A stretch of DNA of 64,000 nucleotides from Bacillota bacterium (lineage in GTDB: Bacteria; Bacillota; Clostridia; Lachnospirales; Lachnospiraceae), in contig JAEWAK010000012.1 of NCBI GenBank assembly GCA_023391695.1, positions 62,001 to 126,000 on the forward strand, in the 5' to 3' direction. This document shows positions 52,063-59,634 of the stretch, in pieces. Numbering within the stretch: position 1 is the stretch's first letter; the number at the start of each line of letters is the position of its first letter. The notes under the pieces are model-generated. The model was given only the letters and a program-made list of their open reading frames with translations. It was not told where the DNA came from and searched no databases. A program made the translations under genes and the position numbers.

Positions 52063-53538
52063 TTATAAAATCCCACTCTGATACTCCTTCGGAGTCTTCC
52101 CGGTATACTCTTTAAAAACATTCATAAAATAAGAATAGTTATTAAAGCCGCACAATGTAACAACTTGCTTTAACGGCATTTTCTTAAGCTGAAGATAGCT
52201 TTTTGCTTTTTCGATACGGATTTCGTTTAAATAATTTATTAGTGTTTTTCCTGTTTCCAGGTGAAAAATTCTGCTCAAATAGGAATTGGATACTCCGATC
52301 GCATGTGCTACTTCACCCATCCCATTAATTTTTTCGAAGTTATTACTCATGAAATAAATCGCAGCCTTGACCTTATCGCTGTATGTAACCTTGTGTGCGG
52401 CTATTTCCTTTAAAGCATTCCGGTACAGGCCGATTAAACTGCTGACCAGATTTTCTTTATTCTTTTTCTTTACATATTCATAGAGTTTTTCGTTTTTGGG
52501 TATAAAGTCCAGACTAATGTCCACATCCATACAGGCCTTTTCGAGAATATCAAAAAGCTCGGCGGTAGTCATCATGATCTTTCCGTATTCCCGCTCACCA
52601 ATCTCACCATAGATTTGTTCTATATAAGTAGCGGCAATTTCAATATTATCGGATTCCAAAGCAATATACAGACATTTTCTTTGATTCAGAGACAGTGTCA
52701 GGTTTCTTGCTTTTTCTCCTGGTGTTTCTGGTCCGCGGAAGCAGTGGCGGATATAAGAAAGAACCGCATGTTCTGAAGACATCTGAGGACAAACCTGTAT
52801 TTCCAGGTTGATATGAAAGATACGGTTGATATTGTTTTGTGCTCTTATTTTACTTATTTCGGTCTGTTGTAAAAGTTCGGCTTCCGTTGTAAAATCAGTA
52901 AAGCAGATCATAACAACAAAATATCCGTTATGGAAGTAATTAGCTACGCTCTCCTTATCCGTCCGATCATTGTCCTCCAGTATACCTAAGATTCCTCTTA
53001 TATAGTTTGCCCTGATATTTTCGTCCATATTTTCCAGATTATTTAAATTTCCGATCAAAAACATTTTTCTTTTTCTTTCCCATTGCAGAGTTAATCTTTC
53101 TCCGCTGTCGATCCATGCCTTTAAAGTATTTCTGTCCCGCACCTTTTTTTGTTCCTGAGAGATTTGTTCCTTATCCCTTAAGATGTTATTAAGCGCGGCC
53201 TCCAGATTTTCCTGAGTCAGCCTGTTTTTTAAAATGTAATCATGAGCCCCATTTTTTAGAATATCTCTTACATAATCATAGTTATCATAACTGCTGATGG
53301 CTATCATGGCTACTTTCGGGAATTCACGGGCAATCTGCGTTGAGAGATATACTCCATTTTCATTTGGCATACAGACATCCATCAGAACAATATCCACCCT
53401 GGTGTTCCTTAACAGTTCCAGCGCTTCCTTACTGCTCCTGGCTTCTCCAACCAGCTTATATTCACCCCTACCCCATATATCCAGACTCTTTATATAATCA
53501 CGAAATACATTTTCATCATCAACTATAATTATTCTCAT
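52063..53538 (-). CDS. AraC-type response regulator (YesN family)
   Basis: The start at 53538 behind GGAAAGG gives 491 residues. The receiver domain (about 1-120) has the acidic pair D7-D8 and the phosphorylation Asp54 in VLMDVCMPNENG. A long helical middle region precedes a C-terminal AraC DNA-binding domain (about 390-490; GVSNSYLSRIFHLETGKTLINYL and GFNNYSYFMNVFKEYTGKTP). The gene overlaps the sensor kinase gene by 20 bp. It most likely activates the importer-sulfatase operon that begins about 150 bp downstream. Confidence 0.92.
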   Translation of the reverse strand: MRIIIVDDENVFRDYIKSLDIWGRGEYKLVGEARSSKEALELLRNTRVDIVLMDVCMPNENGVYLSTQIAREFPKVAMIAISSYDNYDYVRDILKNGAHDYILKNRLTQENLEAALNNILRDKEQISQEQKKVRDRNTLKAWIDSGERLTLQWERKRKMFLIGNLNNLENMDENIRANYIRGILGILEDNDRTDKESVANYFHNGYFVVMICFTDFTTEAELLQQTEISKIRAQNNINRIFHINLEIQVCPQMSSEHAVLSYIRHCFRGPETPGEKARNLTLSLNQRKCLYIALESDNIEIAATYIEQIYGEIGEREYGKIMMTTAELFDILEKACMDVDISLDFIPKNEKLYEYVKKKNKENLVSSLIGLYRNALKEIAAHKVTYSDKVKAAIYFMSNNFEKINGMGEVAHAIGVSNSYLSRIFHLETGKTLINYLNEIRIEKAKSYLQLKKMPLKQVVTLCGFNNYSYFMNVFKEYTGKTPKEYQSGIL

Positions 53539-55321
53539 ATGTAACCTTTCCTTCTGTTTTTTCTTCGGTACCGTCAAAACCCCTTACTCCTTTCGCCAGT
53601 AAATCCTCCCCTGGGAAGCGCATCTCAATACAGGTAAAAGCATTTTCGTAGCTGTAAATGGTCCCCCCATACTTTTCGCCATATAATAAACGTATCCTGT
53701 TAAATACATTGGCAATGCCCACCTGCCGAAAGCCCAGTTTATCATTTCTCCGTATTTCTTTCTCAAGCTTTTCGATTGCCTCCTTCGAGATCCCCTTACC
53801 GTTATCGATGACCTTAATAATAACAAATTCTTCATTTCGATACGCCTTAATATTTATGACCCCGCCGTTCTCCATGTCTACAATTCCGTGAATAATTGAA
53901 TTTTCAACAATTGGCTGAATAATCAGTTTCGGCAGATGATAAAGCCAGATTTCCTCCTCTACGTCCCACAAAATCTCAAAATGATTTCGGAATTTAAAGT
54001 TTTCGATCTTAATAAAATTTTCGATATATTCATATTCCTCCCACAGGGTTACGAATTGATTCCGGTTATTCAGCACACTCCGAAGCAGTTCCGACAGCGC
54101 ATTGGCAACCTCTTCGATTTCTGTTTCCTGTCTCATGCTGGCGACATGCTGTATACTTGCCAAAGTATTATAAAGGAAATGGGGTTGGATCTGCGCCTCC
54201 AGAGCATTCAGCTGCGCCTCCAGTTTTGCTTTTTCTTTCTCTTGGACCTCATGAATTAACATGCTGATCTGGTCCATCATTTGATTAAAACGATTCGTAA
54301 CTTTTCCGATTTCGTCCTCCGACTGGACGACGGCCCGGATTGCTAAGTCCCCTCCTTCCACCTTTTTCATGCAATTATTAAGCAATTGTATGTCCTTGCA
54401 TATTTTCCCGGATAAAAATTTCGACATTACTAATATCACAACTATTGATAAAATCATAATTATTACAAATATTATTTGTAATTTTTTCGCATCTTTTGTA
54501 AGCCTGCCGACCGGTATCAGGCTGATGGTCTTAGTTCCAATATCCCCCGATAGGTACTCTATGTAATAATAATCCCTGCCTTTTAAATTAATAATTTTTT
54601 GGTCATTCTGATACAAGGCACTAACTGCTTCCTCATTATCCGTATCCAGTATCCTGGAATTCTTCTGGTAAAACAAGTTTCCCTCAGCTGAAAAGATGAA
54701 AAAATCAACCTCTTTCAATACTTCCGTATCATATATATCTATGATGCTGTCGTAATCCATCATCACCATGACAATTCCGTACTTTTTCTGTTTGTATATG
54801 ATCGGCCTGCACAGGACAATCCCTTTCTCCTTATCATTTAGCACATAGACCTTCAATTTGTTTTCCTTCACCGTTTCCTGATACCATTGCCGATCAATGT
54901 CCTTTAAATACAGGTTTGTTCCGTCAGAGGTGTAAATACGGTTTTTATCCGTAATAATAGAAACATACCTGATGTATTCCTCATTCGATATTAATCCGGA
55001 AAGATAGCTCCCTATAATTTTCTTTTCCTGATAATCTTCAAAGGAGGCTTCCTTGCTTGGCTTTTTTAAAACCGGAGAAATTACCTGCTGGTCCATGGCG
55101 ACCGTAAGGCAAAGCCTCTTGGCATTATTAAGCATATTCGTAAATTCATCGTCAGAAAATGAGATATATTGATTCATATACTGCTTCGCCGTATTCATAA
55201 CATTTTTCTTAGTCTGTTGATAGAAGACAAGAAAAGATGTCAAAACCACCCCGCTTGCAATAATGATACAGATCAACTGAATTTTAGATTGAATACTTAA
55301 ATCCCGTATTCGCTTCTTCAT
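53519..55321 (-). CDS. Sensor histidine kinase (YesM family)
   Basis: The 600 residues contain a membrane segment near 15-35, an extracellular sensor (about 36-280), a second segment (about 283-305) and a HAMP linker. A kinase core of the His_kinase type follows, with IQPHFLYNTLASIQ (phosphorylated His near 381), and an ATPase domain with DNGKGISKEA at about 505-515. YesM kinases pair with AraC-type regulators and sense extracellular sugars. It is first in a two-gene operon with its regulator. Confidence 0.92.
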   Translation of the reverse strand: MKKRIRDLSIQSKIQLICIIIASGVVLTSFLVFYQQTKKNVMNTAKQYMNQYISFSDDEFTNMLNNAKRLCLTVAMDQQVISPVLKKPSKEASFEDYQEKKIIGSYLSGLISNEEYIRYVSIITDKNRIYTSDGTNLYLKDIDRQWYQETVKENKLKVYVLNDKEKGIVLCRPIIYKQKKYGIVMVMMDYDSIIDIYDTEVLKEVDFFIFSAEGNLFYQKNSRILDTDNEEAVSALYQNDQKIINLKGRDYYYIEYLSGDIGTKTISLIPVGRLTKDAKKLQIIFVIIMILSIVVILVMSKFLSGKICKDIQLLNNCMKKVEGGDLAIRAVVQSEDEIGKVTNRFNQMMDQISMLIHEVQEKEKAKLEAQLNALEAQIQPHFLYNTLASIQHVASMRQETEIEEVANALSELLRSVLNNRNQFVTLWEEYEYIENFIKIENFKFRNHFEILWDVEEEIWLYHLPKLIIQPIVENSIIHGIVDMENGGVINIKAYRNEEFVIIKVIDNGKGISKEAIEKLEKEIRRNDKLGFRQVGIANVFNRIRLLYGEKYGGTIYSYENAFTCIEMRFPGEDLLAKGVRGFDGTEEKTEGKVTYENNYS

Positions 55322-55487
55322 GAATACCTCCTTTGTGTTTTGAGAAATAAAAACTTGTCTTATGTTAATCGTTATAAAGATCTGTATGGCATTTTCTTCA
55401 TTTTATTATACGCCTTTTTGTAATGCAAGGTTTTCTATAAATTCACAGTTAGCTTATCATTTGCATAACCTATAATGCTAAGTTTAT

Positions 55488-55740
55488 TCACCCGTGAAAA
55501 CCGCAGGTTACAAGAGCAAAAAGTCCGGCTTTGTCAGATTCTAGCGTATCAACAAGCTGATATCCATACCAATAGCGCTGCCCCGCTGTCACTTCAGTAG
55601 CAATTTTCTTCTGGCGCGTCATGCATCCTGCCGGGCGGGCTTTTTTTGCAACAGGACGTAATTCCTGTTGCACGGGTAATTATCTGCTTTCGGGATACTC
55701 GCCTGCGGCAGGTTGCGTCAGCAACTTAATTTCAAATCCG
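55488..55740. other. Unassigned GC-richer segment with inverted repeats
   Basis: A 61-residue frame on the minus strand (55488-55673) has no recognised relative and no good ribosome site. The segment holds an exact 10-bp inverted repeat, TGCAACAGGA / TCCTGTTGCA (55647-55656 and 55663-55672), and is more GC-rich than its surroundings. It may be the leftover of a mobile or repeat element, or the 3' structure of the rubredoxin gene. Confidence 0.35.
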
Positions 55741-55779
55741 CCGCAATGCGATCCTGACTTCAAATCATTATCAAAGAAT

Positions 55780-55944
55780 TTACTCTTCATACTCCGCAAA
55801 TTCATCTTTTCCGACACCGCATACCGGACATACCCAGTCATCCGGAAGATTTTCAAAGGGTGTTCCCGGAGCAATCCCATTATCGGGATCACCTTCATCC
55901 GGATCATAAATATAACCGCAGACCTGACATATATATTTTTCCAT
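55780..55944 (-). CDS. Rubredoxin
   Basis: This 54-residue gene is short enough to be missed by automatic calling. The protein shows both iron-binding knuckles of rubredoxin, ICQVCGYIYDPDEGDP and WVCPVCGVGKDEF, with the four Cys in C-x2-C-G pattern. The ATG at 55944 follows AAGGAG. It is a one-iron electron carrier of anaerobes, often linked to oxygen or superoxide reduction. It stands alone here. Confidence 0.95.
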   Translation of the reverse strand: MEKYICQVCGYIYDPDEGDPDNGIAPGTPFENLPDDWVCPVCGVGKDEFAEYEE

Positions 55945-56266
55945 AACAATCTCCTTTTCTTACAAATCTTGGTTTATTTTATCCGATCTATTATAAAAAT
56001 ATGCTACAATTTTTAAGATGCATAATTTCTCCAATCCTGCCAGGGTTTTCTGTGCCTGAAATTATGCTTATAGATCGCAGGTATAAACTTTCTGAATAAA
56101 AGATTTGAAAAATCTTTCATTCTTTGTTCTTCATAAATATTATGGGAAAAATCCATACTAATCATGTAACCTTATTAACAAATTATCCGCAACCAAACTT
56201 AATTTCTTGTTTTTTACTGCTATCACATTATATTGTATTATTTTTAGGAAAGGCATGGTGTAATCG

Positions 56267-56470
56267 ATGGAAAAAAATTATGTGGATGGACAAGGTATCC
56301 CATTAGGATTTGGAATGGCTCTGGCTCAGAATAGTGATGCCATGAATTATTTTGCATCCCTGGATGAACAGCGTAAACAGGAAGTAATTGATAATTGCCA
56401 CGGCGTCAGGTCCAAAAGCGAAATGCGGCAGTATGTCTCCAGTTTGACGGAGGGTAATAGTTTTAGATAG
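56267..56470 (+). CDS. Small conserved-looking 67-residue protein of unknown function
   Basis: The frame begins MEKNYVDGQGIPLGFGMALAQ, followed by an amphipathic helix and an acidic/basic end (EMRQYVSSLTEGNSF). The helix-rich, soluble pattern resembles small clostridial proteins of unknown role. The ribosome site is weak (GGTGTAATCG), with a better-looking AGGAAAGG further upstream. It stands alone on the plus strand. Confidence 0.5.
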   Translation: MEKNYVDGQGIPLGFGMALAQNSDAMNYFASLDEQRKQEVIDNCHGVRSKSEMRQYVSSLTEGNSFR

Positions 56471-56612
56471 TTGAAGTATCAAAATATTTGGGATATACTT
56501 GACTTATATACCCAAGCAGGGCTGCTGCCGGATAAGATTTTTCAATATAATATTTTGCGGCAGCCTTCTGTAAAAAACTTTTATTTAACTATTATTTTAA
56601 AGGAGATCTAAT

Positions 56613-57104
56613 ATGCAGGAAATCAACAGCCTATATCCTGAGGATAAAAAAGAGTGCTATCAATTAATCCATGCCCAGCTAAAATCCCTGTTAGAGAATG
56701 AACCCCATGTTATTCCGAACCTTTCCAACACTTCCGCCTTATTAAACGGTGCACTGGAAGGGATCAACTGGGTAGGTTTTTATTTATTACATAATAATGA
56801 GCTGCTTTTAGGCCCGTTTCAGGGCAAGACGGCCTGTGTCCATATTCCCATCGGCAGAGGAGTCTGCGGAACAGCCGTACAGAAAGATGAAATCCAGGTG
56901 GTTTTAGATGTCCACGAATTCCCCGGGCACATAGCCTGTGACAGTGCTTCCCGTTCCGAAATCGTTATTCCCATCCACCACAAAGGACGGACCGTCGGTG
57001 TGCTGGATATTGACAGCCCGAACGTTGCAAGATTTGATTACGTCGATAAAGACGGCCTTTCGGAAGTCGTTCATATTTTGGAAAATGCCTGTGACTGGTC
57101 TTAA
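56613..57104 (+). CDS. msrC: Free methionine-(R)-sulfoxide reductase (GAF-domain, fRMsr)
   Basis: The 163-residue single GAF domain has the family's cysteines: C75 and C85 in CVHIPIGRGVCGTAV and the catalytic C109 in GHIACDSASRSE. INWVGFYLL marks the pocket. It reduces free methionine-R-sulfoxide in the cytoplasm, with thioredoxin as likely donor. The ATG follows AAAGGAG. The next gene, a MerR regulator, starts about 55 bp later on the same strand. Confidence 0.9.
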   Translation: MQEINSLYPEDKKECYQLIHAQLKSLLENEPHVIPNLSNTSALLNGALEGINWVGFYLLHNNELLLGPFQGKTACVHIPIGRGVCGTAVQKDEIQVVLDVHEFPGHIACDSASRSEIVIPIHHKGRTVGVLDIDSPNVARFDYVDKDGLSEVVHILENACDWS

Positions 57105-57160
57105 ATGAAACAGCCCGCAGAGAAGTCCTTCTCAATAATATTAATACAGGAGTTGATGTC

Positions 57161-57976
57161 ATGTTCCGGATTGGTGAATTTTCAAAACTAACCCAGGTTT
57201 CAATCCGAATGTTACGGTACTATGATGAAACAGGTTTATTAAAACCTGCTCAAACCGATAAATTTACCGGTTACAGATTGTATTCCACAGAGCAAATTCC
57301 GATTCTTAATAAAATTATTTTCCTGCGGGACGTAGGTTTTAACGTATCGGATATTGCAATTGCCCTCAGCCGCTGGGACAATATTTCTATTGTTAACCAG
57401 CTTGAGAACAAACGCATGGAAATCGGAAACATTATATATACGGAACAAAATAAATTATCCAAAATCGAACAGGCACTAAAGGATATTGAACAGGATAAAA
57501 TATCCATCCACTATAATGTTACGATTAAGAACATCCCCGGTCATCAGGTACTTTCTTTGAGAAAAATTATCCCGGATTATTATGCGGAAGGTAAACTCTG
57601 GGAAGAAATGTCCGGCTTTGCCGGTGAAAACGGCATATCCATCTCCGGTAATACTTTTACCATTTATCATGATACGGAGTATAAGGAAAGGGATGTTGAT
57701 GTTGAGCTCTGTGCTCCGGTTGATGAAATGGGAAAAATTATAAAAGAGTATATATATCGTTATACGGAACCCGTCCCCATAATGGCCTGCACAATGGTAT
57801 ATGGTGCGTTTAGTAATATTGCCGGTGCTTATCTTTCCTTTGCAAATTGGCTGGCGGAACACAACCATTATAGAATGACCGGACAGAACCGGCAAATCGT
57901 CCACCGGGGACCCTGGAATGAAGAAAATCCTGATCAATATCTGACCGAAATTCAAATTCCTCTTACCCTTATATGA
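57161..57976 (+). CDS. MerR-family regulator with GyrI-like effector domain
   Basis: The 271 residues comprise a MerR winged helix (about 1-70; VSIRMLRYYDETGLLKPAQ), a coiled coil (about 75-115) and a GyrI/BmrR-like multidrug-sensing domain (about 120-270; GHQVLSLRKI and PGR-type ends around VHRGPWNEENPDQYLTEIQIPL). It is on the same strand as, and just upstream of, the TrmO-like gene. That gene's promoter has the 19-bp spacer that MerR proteins act on, so the regulator probably controls it. Confidence 0.88.
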   Translation: MFRIGEFSKLTQVSIRMLRYYDETGLLKPAQTDKFTGYRLYSTEQIPILNKIIFLRDVGFNVSDIAIALSRWDNISIVNQLENKRMEIGNIIYTEQNKLSKIEQALKDIEQDKISIHYNVTIKNIPGHQVLSLRKIIPDYYAEGKLWEEMSGFAGENGISISGNTFTIYHDTEYKERDVDVELCAPVDEMGKIIKEYIYRYTEPVPIMACTMVYGAFSNIAGAYLSFANWLAEHNHYRMTGQNRQIVHRGPWNEENPDQYLTEIQIPLTLI

Positions 57977-58199
57977 TAAGTATCAAAAGAAAAATTGTTA
58001 TAGTTCAGCCTCCCGTAACGTGAGGTGTTTTTTGTGACTTCGCTCCGCTCTAATCACGGAAAACCCGAGTTTAACACGTGCAAATTATTCAGAATACATA
58101 ATTTCTGTGCATAATTTGTTACAATTCAGCCTTAAGGCTGTACTGCAACGATAAACTCTGCATGTCAAATATTTCGTTAAATAATTAAATATTTGGCTA

Positions 58200-58230
58200 T
58201 TGACTCTCACACAGTGGCAGGGTCTACACT
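58200..58230 (+). promoter_or_regulatory. MerR-type promoter of the TrmO-like gene
   Basis: TTGACT (58200-58205) and TACACT (58225-58230) are 19 bp apart, and the spacer holds a dyad around CTCACACAGTGGCAG. It lies about 40 bp ahead of the start codon and 224 bp behind the MerR gene. The remaining stretch 57977-58199 shows a weak palindrome but no gene. Confidence 0.72.
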
Positions 58231-58270
58231 GAATTTACCGGTAAATAATAATTAATTGGAGGAATGTATT

Positions 58271-58747
58271 ATGAAACAATTTCAACTGAAACCAATCGGT
58301 AAAATCAATGTCAATCCGTCGGGAATGTTTATCGAACTTGATGAAAGGTATATTCCGGCCCTGCAGGCACTGGAAGGATTCAGCCATATCAATGTCATTT
58401 GGTGGTTCAGCGGCTGTGACCAGGAAGAATTACGGAATACCTCAGAGATCCCGCAGCCCTATAAAAAGGGGCCGTCTGTAATGGGAATATTCTCTACCAG
58501 ATCTCCCATTCGTCCGAATCCTGTTGCTCTGACCGCCGCACAGGTGATTTATATTGATTACAAAAATGGAGTGATTCAAGTTGCTTACATTGATGCGGAT
58601 GACGGAACACCCGTACTTGACCTGAAACCCTACACCCCAAGTCTTGACAGGGTAGAAAACCCCGTCGTACCCGGATGGTGCAGTCATTGGCCGGTAAGTC
58701 TGGAACAATCGGGAAGCTTTGCCTGGGATAAGGAATTCAATTTTTAA
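58271..58747 (+). CDS. trmO: TrmO/TsaA-family tRNA-methyltransferase-like protein
   Basis: The start at 58271 behind GGAGG gives 158 residues. The family core is visible: LEGFSHINVIWWFSGCD, IFSTRSPIRPNPVALTAAQV and LDLKPYTPSLD. TrmO of E. coli methylates t6A in tRNA with SAM. Short members in Firmicutes keep the SAM-binding N-terminal barrel but lack the C-terminal domain, and their substrate may differ. A MerR-type promoter controls it, unlike a housekeeping tRNA enzyme. Confidence 0.82.
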   Translation: MKQFQLKPIGKINVNPSGMFIELDERYIPALQALEGFSHINVIWWFSGCDQEELRNTSEIPQPYKKGPSVMGIFSTRSPIRPNPVALTAAQVIYIDYKNGVIQVAYIDADDGTPVLDLKPYTPSLDRVENPVVPGWCSHWPVSLEQSGSFAWDKEFNF

Positions 58748-58827
58748 GTGAAGTTTACAAGAGGGTATCGCAGAGTGGAGTCAGGTCCAAACTAGTGTGG
58801 AACCGTTCTCTATTTTTATGCAGAAAA

Positions 58828-58870
58828 GAGGGTATCCCTCAAGTCATTTCATGACTTTGGGGACACCCTC
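58828..58870. terminator. Bidirectional terminator between trmO-like and hexapeptide genes
   Basis: GAGGGTATCCC pairs with GGGGACACCCTC, with an inner CAAGTCAT/ATGACTT stem. It lies between convergent genes and an AT-rich stretch follows. Confidence 0.8.
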
Positions 58871-58925
58871 ATAATAAAATATAATCATAACTATTCGGCT
58901 ACCTCAAAATAAGTATAATAATTAT

Positions 58926-59594
58926 TTATTGCAATGATACGATTTCACCCTGTTTTTTATAAATGCTGTCCGCAGGAACGAAGCCTCTTACCATGGATAA
59001 GGGATATACATGAGCTCCTCTGCCGATTACGGTACCCGGATTCATTACGGCATTACAGCCGATTTCCACATGATCGCCAAGCATTGCCCCCACTTTCTTA
59101 AGTCCGGTTTCTACCTTTCCCCCCTGATAATTTATGGTTACAAGGGTTTTGTCCGACTTCACATTGGAGGTTATGGAGCCCGCACCCATATGAGCCTTAT
59201 AACCCAGCACGGAATCCCCTACATAGTTATAATGGGGCACCTGTACATTATTAAAAAGGATGACATTTTTTAATTCCGTAGAATTACCTACTACCGCTCC
59301 TTCTCCGACAATGGCATTGCCCCGGATAAAGGCACAGTGACGGATTTCCGCATTTTTACCAATAATGGCCGGTCCGTGAATGGAGGCCGTAGGCGCTACA
59401 CTGGCTGTTTTGGCAATCCATACATCTTCCCCTGTTTTATCGTAATCTTCTGCCGGTAACTCCTTTCCTAACTGTAAAATATATTTACCGATTTCAGGCA
59501 GTACTTCCCAGGGATAGGTGAATTTTTTAAGAAGGGAAGCAGCAATGGTTTGTGTTAAATCATAATTCTCTTTAATCTGCATGGTTTCGTACAT
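58926..59594 (-). CDS. Left-handed beta-helix (hexapeptide) protein, GlmU-C-like
   Basis: The 222 residues have an N-terminal helical part (about 1-60) and a run of hexapeptide repeats (GPAIIGKNAEI, GNAIVGEGAVVGN, GDSVLGYKAHMG), ending with KKVGAMLGDHVEIGCNAVMNPGTVIG as in GlmU-type acetyltransferase domains. The uridyltransferase domain of GlmU is absent, so it is probably an acyltransferase of unknown substrate. The ATG at 59594 begins MYETMQIKENYDL. Confidence 0.85.
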   Translation of the reverse strand: MYETMQIKENYDLTQTIAASLLKKFTYPWEVLPEIGKYILQLGKELPAEDYDKTGEDVWIAKTASVAPTASIHGPAIIGKNAEIRHCAFIRGNAIVGEGAVVGNSTELKNVILFNNVQVPHYNYVGDSVLGYKAHMGAGSITSNVKSDKTLVTINYQGGKVETGLKKVGAMLGDHVEIGCNAVMNPGTVIGRGAHVYPLSMVRGFVPADSIYKKQGEIVSLQ

Positions 59595-59634
59595 ATAAAA
59601 CTCCTGTCTGCATTCATTTGGATGCTGTTATTAG

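Noticed and set aside
55680..55949. 89-residue frame over the rubredoxin region
   Set aside because: Another frame of the same strand encodes a textbook rubredoxin with four Cys; the longer frame is a shadow.
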